DNA of 64,000 nucleotides from Paraphysomonas bandaiensis (taxonomy: Eukaryota; Chrysophyceae): NCBI GenBank assembly GCA_965644295.1, contig CBFFRP010000527.1:1-64000 (forward strand). Reading direction: 5' to 3'. Shown in pieces: positions 54,601 to 62,792 of the stretch (position 1 is its first letter; each line of letters starts with the position of its first letter). A program made the position numbers and the translations under genes. The notes beneath the pieces were generated by a model. It worked only from the letters and a program-made list of their open reading frames with translations, searched no databases and was not told the origin of the DNA.

Positions 54601-57333
54601 GCAGAGGGTAAACGTCAGGCTGCAGGGGCGCTCGGTATCCTTGCTACAAATGCTGACAACAGAGTCAACATTGCTCGCGAGGGCGGTGTAGCTGCATTGA
54701 TTATATTGTTGCGTGAGGGCAATGCAGAGGGTAAGCGTCTGGCAGCAGAGGCGTTAAGGAACCTCGCTGGAAACGATGACAACAATATGTGTATTGCTTC
54801 TGAGGGTGGTATACCTCCTTTGATTACATTGTTGCGTACGGGCTGTGCAGAGGGTAAACGTCAGGCTGCAGGGGCGCTAGGTATCCTTGCTACAAATGCT
54901 GTTAACAATGTCAACATTGCTCGCGAGGGCGGTGTAGCTGCATTGATTACATTGTTGCGTGAGGGCAATGCAGAGGGTAAGCGTCTGGCAGCAGGGGCGT
55001 TAAGGAACCTCGCTGAAAACGCAGATAACAAAATCAGCATTGCTTGTGAGGGTGGTATACCTCCTTTGATTGCATTGTTGCGTGAGGGCTGTGCAGAGGG
55101 TAAACGTCAGGCTGCAGGGGCGCTAAGGACTCTCTCTCTAAATGCTGTTAACAGTGTCAACATTGCTCGCGAGGGCGGTGTAGCTGCATTGATTACATTG
55201 TTGCGTGAGGGCAATGCAGAGGGTAAGCGTCTGGCAGCAGAAACGTTAAGGAACCTCGCTGAAAACGATGACAACAATATATGTATTGCTTCTGAGGGCG
55301 GTATACCACTTCTGATTACATTGTCGTGTGCGGGCTGTGCAGAGGGTAAACGTCAGGCTGCAGGAGCGCTAAGGACCCTCTCTCTAAATGCTGTTAACAG
55401 TGTCAACATTGCTCGCGAGGGCGGTGTAGCTGCATTGATTACATTGTTGCGTGAGGGCAATGCAGAGGGTAAGCGTGTGGCAGCAGAAGCGTTAAGGAAC
55501 CTCGCTGAAAACGATGACAATAATATATGTATTGCTTGTGAGGGCGGTATACCACTTCTGATTACATTGTTGCGTACGGGCTGTGCAGAGGGTAAACGTC
55601 AGGCTGCAGGGGCGTTAAGGAACCTCGCTGGAAACGATGGCAACAATATATGTATTGCTTCTGAGGGTGGTATACCTCCTTTGATTACATTGTTGCGTGA
55701 GGGCAATGCAGAGGGTAAACGTCAGGCTGCAGGGGCGCTCGGTATCCTTGCTACAAATGCTGACAACAGAGTCAACATTGCTCGCGAGGGCGGTGTAGCT
55801 GCATTGATTATATTGTTGCGTGAGGGCAATGCAGAGGGTAAGCGTCTGGCAGCAGAGGCGTTAAGGAACCTCGCTGGAAACGATGACAACAATATGTGTA
55901 TTGCTTCTGAGGGTGGTATACCTCCTTTGATTACATTGTTGCGTACGGGCTGTGCAGAGGGTAAACGTCAGGCTGCAGGGGCGCTAGGTATCCTTGCTAC
56001 AAATGCTGTTAACAATGTCAACATTGCTCGCGAGGGCGGTGTAGCTGCATTGATTACATTGTTGCGTGAGGGCAATGCAGAGGGTAAGCGTCTGGCAGCA
56101 GGGGCGTTAAGGAACCTCGCTGAAAACGCAGATAACAAAATCAGCATTGCTTGTGAGGGTGGTATACCTCCTTTGATTGCATTGTTGCGTGAGGGCTGTG
56201 CAGAGGGTAAACGTCAGGCTGCAGGGGCGCTAAGGACTCTCTCTCTAAATGCTGTTAACAGTGTCAACATTGCTCGCGAGGGCGGTGTAGCTGCATTGAT
56301 TACATTGTTGCGTGAGGGCAATGCAGAGGGTAAGCGTCTGGCAGCAGGGGCGTTAAGGACCCTCGCTGAAAACGCAGATAACAAAATCAGCATTGCTTAT
56401 GAGGGTGGTATACCTCCATTGATTGCATTGTTGCGTGTGGGCTGTGCAGAGAGTAAACGTCAGGCTGCAGGGGCGCTTGGTATCCTTGCTACAAATGCTG
56501 ACAACAGAGTCAACATTGCTCGCGAGGGCGGTGTAGCTGCATTGATTACATTGTTGCGTGAGGGCAATGCAGAGGGTAAGCGTCTGGCAGCAGAGGCGTT
56601 AAGTAACCTCGCTGAAAACGATGACAACAAAATCAGCATTGCTTGTGAGGGCGGTATACCACTTCTGATTACATTGTTGCGTGAGGGCTGTGCAGAGGGT
56701 AAACGTCAGGCTGCAGGAGCGCTAAGGACCCTCTCTCTAAATGCTGTTAACAGTGTCAACATTGCTCGCGAGGGCGGTGTAGCTGCATTGATTACATTGT
56801 TGCGTGAGGGCAATGCAGAGGGTAAGCGTCTGGCAGCAGGGGCGTTAAGGAACCTCGCTGAAAACGATGACAACAATATATGTATTGCTTCTGAGGGCGG
56901 TATACCTCCTTTGATTGCATTGTTGTGTGAGGGCAATACAGAGGGCAAGTCTACGGCAGCCGCGGCGCTTGGTATCCTTGCTGCAAACGCCGATAACAGT
57001 ATCAACATTGCTCGCGAGGGTGGTGTAGCTGCATTGATTGCATTGTTACGTGAGGGCAGTCCACTGGGTAAGGTTGAAGCAGCGGGAGCACTCTGGAATT
57101 TAGCTGTAAACTCTGACGACCAAGTCAGTAGTACTCGCGAGGGTGGTATATCTGCATTGATTGCAATTTTTCGTGAGGGCAGTGCAGACGGTAAGTTTCA
57201 GGCGACAGGAGCACTTCGGTGTTTAGCTGAGAACCCTGATATTAGTGTCAGAAATGCTCTCCATAGCGGAATAGCTGCATTGATTGCTCTGTTGCGTGAG
57301 CATATATCTGAATGTATATATCAAAGTGTATAA
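51652..57333 (+). CDS. Giant RING-finger / armadillo-repeat protein, 1,893 residues, about 41 ARM repeats
   Basis: Single uninterrupted frame. Residues 3-43 form a C3HC4 RING finger: CPIC, LPCGHTLCVTC, CPTC; RING fingers usually act as ubiquitin E3 ligases by recruiting an E2. Residues about 85-155 form a coiled coil (RRMSSIRRESQAIKEEIRDT), followed by a Pro/Ser linker. From about residue 190 to the end there are about 41 tandem armadillo repeats of exactly 41 residues (123 nt), consensus NxVxIAxEGGIxALIxLLRE then GxAEGKxxAAGALxxLAxNAD. They should stack into a superhelix that binds partners or substrates. The repeats alternate between two subtypes (IAREGGVAALITLL with REGNAEGKRLAA; IACEGGIPPLIALL with GCAEGKRQAA). 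The central part is a 1,107-bp higher-order repeat. Most E3 ARM proteins have 6-12 repeats, so the length is exceptional. Exact substrate is unknown. Confidence 0.9.
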   Translation: MECPICRYDFTDAGEHDPRSLPCGHTLCVTCLRQLRASTCPTCCTRFPSDINKIPRNFTVIDFCRLLPSSSNQKRPFCDTEDFEQININIIKKDEVLRRMSSIRRESQAIKEEIRDTLEHVNELQSNCSRLDSEYETLCSEKEQIQSLILQLQSRTLVNNMQQHALPAPPLTGEGTSVSSGYSHERTSEYDEIIRLIALLREGSAEDKIEAARALLNLTVYADNSVSIAREGGISALITLLREGCAVGKRLAAGALWGLARNADNSVSIAHEGGIAALIALLRGGCAEGKGQAAGALRVLARNADYCVSIASEGGIAALIALLREGSVDGKRSAVGALWGLARNADNSVSIASEGGIAVLIALLREGSPMGKVEAAGALRVLATNADNNVSIAHEGGIAALIALLREGNAEGKRLAAGALWGLARNADNRVSIAREGGIAVLIALLRRGCVEGKFQAAGALWDIAADTNNSGSIAREGGITALIAFLREGCAKGKRQAAGALGILATNADNRVNIAREGGVAALITLLREGNAEGKRLAAEALRNLAENDDNNICIACEGGIPPLIALLCEGSTEGKSTAAAALGILAANANNSINIAREGGVAALIALLCEGNAEGKHVAAAALGSLAANAENSVCIACEGGIPPLIALLCEGNAEGKCLAAETLRTLAINADNSVSIASEGGIPPLIALLRAGCAEGKRQAAGALRNLSLNAVNSVNIAREGGVAALITLLREGNAEGKRLAAGALRNLAENADNKISIACEGGIPPLIALLREGCAEGKRQAAGALRTLSLNAVNSVNIAREGGVAALITLLREGNAEGKRLAAETLRNLAENDDNNICIASEGGIPLLITLSRAGCAEGKRQAAGALRTLSLNAVNSVNIAREGGVAALITLLREGNAEGKRVAAEALRNLAENDDNNICIACEGGIPLLITLLRTGCAEGKRQAAGALRNLAGNDGNNICIASEGGIPPLITLLREGNAEGKRQAAGALGILATNADNRVNIAREGGVAALIILLREGNAEGKRLAAEALRNLAGNDDNNMCIASEGGIPPLITLLRTGCAEGKRQAAGALGILATNAVNNVNIAREGGVAALITLLREGNAEGKRLAAGALRNLAENADNKISIACEGGIPPLIALLREGCAEGKRQAAGALRTLSLNAVNSVNIAREGGVAALITLLREGNAEGKRLAAETLRNLAENDDNNICIASEGGIPLLITLSCAGCAEGKRQAAGALRTLSLNAVNSVNIAREGGVAALITLLREGNAEGKRVAAEALRNLAENDDNNICIACEGGIPLLITLLRTGCAEGKRQAAGALRNLAGNDGNNICIASEGGIPPLITLLREGNAEGKRQAAGALGILATNADNRVNIAREGGVAALIILLREGNAEGKRLAAEALRNLAGNDDNNMCIASEGGIPPLITLLRTGCAEGKRQAAGALGILATNAVNNVNIAREGGVAALITLLREGNAEGKRLAAGALRNLAENADNKISIACEGGIPPLIALLREGCAEGKRQAAGALRTLSLNAVNSVNIAREGGVAALITLLREGNAEGKRLAAGALRTLAENADNKISIAYEGGIPPLIALLRVGCAESKRQAAGALGILATNADNRVNIAREGGVAALITLLREGNAEGKRLAAEALSNLAENDDNKISIACEGGIPLLITLLREGCAEGKRQAAGALRTLSLNAVNSVNIAREGGVAALITLLREGNAEGKRLAAGALRNLAENDDNNICIASEGGIPPLIALLCEGNTEGKSTAAAALGILAANADNSINIAREGGVAALIALLREGSPLGKVEAAGALWNLAVNSDDQVSSTREGGISALIAIFREGSADGKFQATGALRCLAENPDISVRNALHSGIAALIALLREHISECIYQSV
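53797..56390 (+). repeat. 1,107-bp higher-order repeat inside the ARM array, about 2.3 copies
   Basis: The marker AACGCAGATAACAAAATCAG occurs at 53911, 55018 and 56125, exactly 1,107 bp apart, which is nine 123-bp ARM units. Adjacent copies are almost identical; one difference is TCGCGTGCG versus TCGTGTGCG. The third copy diverges after about 56390. Confidence 0.93.
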
Positions 57334-58511
57334 TTTTTACGCTTAAAGTAGATATATGGACTTATGTACAGCACTATCAGTTAACATTAATTGTAAGTAT
57401 TCTTGGTGATTTGCTGCATTAATTGGATTCAATCTCACCAAATAATATACAGCTTTAGACGGTCATGATACCAGCAGTGAATGTCTTATTATTAGCAATA
57501 GGCAGTCTATCAATAACGAATTATAATTATTAATCTCAATACTGCACAAAATATTCATGTACCATCTGTTTTCTCAGAAACATCAGGTTATCATTTCTTC
57601 AGTCACTCCTATATAGTCATACCCTCATTGAAAATCTGATTATTAAGAAGCGCAAGCTTGTGCGTTGCCGCGACCAACCTAACAACTCGCGCGACACTAT
57701 GCATAACATGACTCTCATCTAGTTACTATTGCATGCACCGACAAGTGCTCAACTATACAACACGATTTAGTTAGCTACATGGGCATACGACGAGTTGCGT
57801 GTTTAAGCCGGATCATACGCTCCTGCCCAATCTACTTGTCCTAACACAAACAACTTGCGGTCGGTGTCTTCGGCATATGTCTCCTGTATATGCGGCAGAT
57901 CTTTAGGGCCCTCTTCAAGGTGGTGTTCACAGCAGCAGGTAGTCTGGAAGGGAGAATAAAGTAGCTCTATAGCGCTGGGTCCTCCCACGGTCACGAAGCG
58001 GTCTCACTGGTGCAATTTTGCACACTGACGCATGAAACAGACATCTACCAAAATCTGTTACAAATTCAAGCTGACTCCAATGTCTTCCCTCCATTGTGTG
58101 CACTCATCCAGCACATGCATCCACCTTGCACTTTTCTCCCGAGTGACTTACACTAGTAGGAAACCGTGCACCTTCCCCGCTCGGATGAAAACCTACTAAG
58201 CAAGAATAACATAAAAGCACCACAAATGTACCTGACACTGCTTGGAGAACAGTGCCAGAGCCTTGATATAATCTCAATGACCTGGGTCAGGAGAAACCAA
58301 GACTAGGCAGTAGACGTGTGAGAAGACATGACAGGTCTAATCACATCATTGCCATTGCCATGCATCCATGAGGAAAGTTTGACGCATTACCTCGGTCATT
58401 GGCCGCACAGATACCGAATAATGTGAACTCATACTCAGCATCAATCACTCAAAGCAAACGCAGGGAGCAAGCAGAATGTTGATATACCTGACATCTGCTG
58501 ACTTCAGGTGT
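57334..58511. other. repeat-rich interval with possible gene fragments
   Basis: Holds the motif GTCTTATTATTAGCAATAGG (57483) and a hairpin-repeat fragment (about 57648-57680). Minus frame 57994-57803 encodes LPHIQETYAEDTDRKLFVLG and plus frames between about 58020 and 58310 encode coding-like peptides (LQIQADSNVFPPLCALIQHM; MYLTLLGEQCQSLD) in broken frames. These look like remnants of captured or decayed genes that I cannot identify. Confidence 0.4.
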
Positions 58512-59122
58512 TTTGAGTTCTTAAGGTGAACATCCCGGATGCTTAACTTCAGCAGGCAGCCCAATACCCCGGTTACCCTTCTGGTGGGCCCTGTCCCGGA
58601 TGCCCTTGAGGTGGGCCCATTCCCGGATGCCTGTTTATTCGTCAGGGCCCAAAGACGTCTACACAAGTGACACTTATTAGTGTCCCTTGTACCACACAAG
58701 CATTTGGCTATGAGTGGGCAGAACAATATATCTGCTGACTATATAATATGCGGCTCACGTTAGTTTCCCGGAGAAATATCTCCGGTACTTATCCCCCAGA
58801 ACACCACGAAAAGGTGCGAGTCCGACTTTGTTGAGGGAGTCATACCCTCAACAAAGTCGGACCCACACCTTTTCACGGTGTTCTGGTATGTCACCGAGAA
58901 ACTAACGTGAGCCGCATATATAGTTATCAGATTTTGTTCTGCCCACTCATAGCCAAATGCTTGTGTGGTAGAAGGGACACTAAAATAAGTGTCATTCCTG
59001 TAGACGACTTTGAACCCTGACAAATAAGTAAACATCGGGGAATGGGCCCACCTCAAGAACATCCGGGGTACAGGGCTGTCCTCACTGAAGTCAAGCATCC
59101 GAGCTAGTTCACCTTAAGAACA
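58512..59122. mobile_element. foldback element: about 300-bp imperfect inverted arms
   Basis: The left arm (58512-58837) starts GAGTTCTTAAGGTGAAC, the right arm (58845-59122) ends GTTCACCTTAAGAAC. The turn is a perfect 16-bp stem CCGACTTTGTTGAGGG / CCCTCAACAAAGTCGG around a 7-nt loop (58838-58844). The arms share blocks such as CACTCATAGCCAAATGCTTG and AATGGGCCCACCTCAAG but differ by indels (326 versus 278 bp). No transposase is encoded. Confidence 0.88.
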
Positions 59123-60453
59123 CAAAAATCAGCAGATACCAACATTCTGTTTGCTCACTGCGTTTGCTTTGAGTGATAGAGTTAAAGCGGAGGTGGTCGC
59201 ACCTTGGTGCCTGCGATGACGCACAAGCAGCTTTCGTAGCGTCGAATAGTACGATATTAGTATTAGATTTCTGTTTAGGATTAACACTAACATGCCTATT
59301 GCTAAATAACCAGACATAATATAATTATAGTCATACATCAATAACTGAATTTGCTTTCTTGTAGCAGTGCATGTCTTATTATTAGCAATAGGTGTTTAAG
59401 AGTCAGAACTAATTTAGCAAAACAATTTAACTAACTAGTGCTTAACTCTCTCTATATATAATGTCAGATTAGAAATACATTCACCCGTTACAACTATGAG
59501 GTAATTTCACCTGTTGTACACTATATAAACTCACTTACTTCTATTGCACAATATATATTGCATCGTACTGCAGAAATCAACAGCACATATTTCCTATTGT
59601 TAAATATTTTGTTTGAGACTGTGCTTCAAAGGTATTAGAATTATGACTGTTAATGGAAGAATACAGAAGTGGTTAACTGTAATGTTTGGACTAATGTTGT
59701 GATAGCAACCATAGAAGTGGAACTGAAGTATATTGACCGTATAAGATAGGTGGCGTTGATTATAGTGTTTTCAATTTATAATTCCAGCATACAACACTAA
59801 ATCCTACATTCACCTGAAGTCCATAGATGTCAGGTATATGGTATATCATATATCAACATTCTGCTTTCTCACAGCGTTTGCTTTGAGTGATAGAGCGAAA
59901 GGGGTTGCACTTTGGTGCTTGCGGTGACGCACAAGCAGCATTCGTAGCGTTAAATAATAGGATAATCAGAGTTAGGCACTTTTCAGTTAAATTGTTTTGC
60001 TACATTAGTTCTGACGTTTACACGCCTATTGCTAGTATCAGGCATTCACCACTACATTATATACATATTTCCACTGCTCAAACTTCTGGGACAATTAATT
60101 TTAGTTCGATTCGAAGAGTTTCCCTGCTGTTACTAAAGGGTATAGTTCAAGTAAAATATATTGTAGAGCTCAAATCAAGGCTAATCTACTTAGATTACCA
60201 CCTAATGATTTCTGAATCAACAGCATTCCACTTGACAATGAAACAAGGTACTTCTGTAAACTACAACATTTGCTAGTCCGACTTATGATTGTACTCAAAC
60301 TCATTGTATTTCTTCGAACGAAACCTCTGTACATGTGTCTTTATGTCATTCATGAAGCCCACCTATACATCACAAACGTCAACACCACAACACTCTAAAA
60401 TGCAACAATGACATTGCGTGGTAGAGCATATAATAACTTGGAACTGGGAATTA
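59123..60453. other. repeat-rich 3' flank of SPCS2
   Basis: Two minus-orientation hairpin-repeat copies (about 59171-59247 and 59890-59955) and the motif GTCTTATTATTAGCAATAGG at 59371. The text AGAGTCAGAACTAATTTAGC after it recurs near 34397. The 129-codon plus frame at 59887-60276 starts inside a repeat copy and is not credible. Confidence 0.6.
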
Positions 60454-61179
60454 CTACTTCCGTTTCGTTATACAACTACAGGAATATATATCGTTCATAA
60501 CCTGGTCGAATTCGCCTTCTCCGGTAAAGTACTTTCCAACATACATCTTTCCTACAGAAGAAATTTACAAAATTACAACCTGAACAATGTAAGCACCTGT
60601 TGTTCGCTGTGTCGAATTATCGACGTTAGGGCGAATTGTCACAGTATAATACTCCTGAAATTTCGGAAACTTTGCATCGACTTTAAATGAAGTACTCTCA
60701 TCGCCCTAAACCCACTTTCAGATATATATTGATATACATATTTATACTTACATTTCGTGGAAGTGTTGTTGCAATTGTGTCTTTGTCGACAAATGTTATA
60801 ATATACTGTAGGATTGTACTAAGAACAAAGTAACTAATAAAAAAAACAAAGTTATAAAATAATGAATTCATATCATCTACATTTACCTGAAACAACAAAC
60901 TCCTAATAGAGGTCTGCTTTCAGGGAATGGAAGTGGATAGAATTGTGCTATCATAGCAAACAAACATGATACAAACATTAAACCAAGTTTAATATTATCA
61001 CTGGTATAGTTGATATCATATCCGTTTTCTTTAAGCTGTATATATATATATATATATGAGTTGTATGTATGTATGTATGTATGTATGAATCTACTCACTG
61101 CTTCAACTGTGGATTCATCTAATACTTGTTTAACTTTAATACTATCACCTGTTTCAATCTTTTGAATCATATCTGTCAT
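60454..61179 (-). CDS. SPCS2: Signal peptidase complex subunit 2 (SPCS2/SPC25)
   Basis: Non-catalytic ER membrane subunit of the signal peptidase complex; it helps link the complex to the Sec61 translocon. Five exons: 61179-61099, 61035-60887, 60833-60752, 60705-60597, 60551-60454; 519 nt, 172 residues, in frame. Signatures in order: IKVKQVLDESTVEA; ENGYDINYTSDNIKLGLMFV; two membrane helices with the conserved turn FYPLPFPESRPLLGVCC between them (animal proteins have HPFPESKPVL); YFVLSTILQYIITF; PKFQEYYTVTIRP; and the terminal domain KYFTGEGEFDQVMNDIYS. Both the PFPES turn and exon order argue strongly for SPCS2. The first intron holds a TA and a GTAT tract (61041-61085). Confidence 0.92.
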
Positions 61180-62792
61180 GTTGATATTAATGTCTTCTAT
61201 ATTTAAGGTTATGGTGTAATAATCTTATATATATATGTGTGTTTATAGTATAGCCATATAATCATAGGCAGATGGCAGTGTGTACCTCTACATACATACA
61301 TACGGTACATACTGCTGTTTGTATAGCAGTCGGCAACCTCATACTCTTGTACAGAAGTAGAGTATGTATGTATATTACAGGAGTAGGAATGTACTGCTGT
61401 ATACAGTACTGTACAGCAGTGTGTAGATTGGTACGTACCACCAAACTAGTGTATACCGATATATTTATGTACAGCAGTAGGGCGTGGAATACGACATAAT
61501 ATAATCCAGGTACGGTGCGTTGTAGCCCATGGTTTCTAAACGGCAATCTCTGATTGGTTGACTATTCATTTTGACTGGCTGAATTGGTGCAACGTATTCA
61601 TACTTACAGTCCTTATGTATGAAGCGCACTGGAGATGGTATTGGTAAGGAGTAAGGATATATTCGTTTGTAGCATCCATTTCCTAAAATTTTGGTTATCT
61701 TAATATATTGTGTGGTTGTCATTTATACCAGGCCATCATCATTGTTGTTCTGGGGCGCCTTGGAGTACATAGTGCATAGAGAAGCCGTTTATACTTCATA
61801 GTAACTATTATTTCTTTAGTTAGTTATTATTTTAGAAGAATCTCTCAGGTCCCAACCAAAGTTTATTACAATTTCTATACGAGTGTTCAGATAATTAAAT
61901 GACTACATTATATATATGAGGTATTGCAATTAGATCTCTTTCCATTTTACCCAGCATCGTATCATGAAAACGCTGAGTTGTCCCTTCAAAAAAATAGCGC
62001 ATATCTAATTAGATACAATTGAAAAAACAATCGAACATCTGTTCTTAATTCCTGATTATCGTATTATTACATCATTACTTAATAACACACAGAATGTGCG
62101 TGCAAATCGGCATCTTTGGGATGAAATTGTCGTTCAAAAGTACCATTCGAAAAAATAATAGAATTACAGGTAATTAATAGACAACAAGTGTATATTAATG
62201 CAATGTTGATAGTTGGATGCTTGATATATTATAATTTCAGTTATTACTGTTGGATACCTCTCACCAGCTTATAGCCAATTTATTGTTATGTAAGCCTGAT
62301 GTCTACTTATACACATACTAAACGAGCTACCCACGTATATATACCGGTACATTACCGTATACTTTTCAATTCAACTCTTTTCCTAACTGCATACTATACA
62401 GTGGGGTATAACCTACAACAACATTATACTGTCATATATTTTACCTACAACTCAAATCTTCAGTAATGTGACGTATACAAGAATCGCCACAATAGTATTT
62501 GTTCAGCTTTTATGTACACATCATATCAAGAGTGAATTTTAGAAAGCTTCTATACAGCAGTGTTCAATAAATAATATTTATATTTCCCATTTACATTGTC
62601 TGACGTTGTTGAAGCGCATAAGATATTCTACATATAAGTTCATAATTATCAACAACTTATCTGGGTATATCTGGTTCTTTCCTGGCCGAAGCATGGAGAA
62701 ACGAGGATCGCAATAAAACTACCTATTTTAGGCTGAATACACACTCAATAAAAGCCGCACGCACATTGTAATATAATCATCAGTTCTCGTTT
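61180..62792. other. intergenic region with weak minus frame and an isolated plus coding fragment
   Basis: A minus frame at 61722-61465 (85 residues, starts MTTTQYIKITKILGNGCYKR) is unrecognised but has balanced composition; it could be a small gene. On the plus strand about 62020-62150 encodes IEKTIEHLFLIPDYRIITSL then ANRHLWDEIVVQKYH and a stop, with a related peptide at about 48991-49050. The rest is AT-rich with no gene seen. Confidence 0.4.

Noticed and set aside
52566-57008. Minus-strand Ala/Ser/Pro-rich frames inside the ARM gene
   Set aside because: They repeat with the 123-bp ARM unit and are antisense shadows of the real frame.
59887-60276. 129-residue plus frame
   Set aside because: Starts within a dispersed hairpin repeat and has no recognisable domain; the SPCS2 gene lies on the other strand just downstream.
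60418-60690. 90-residue plus frame
   Set aside because: Antisense to the last two SPCS2 exons.
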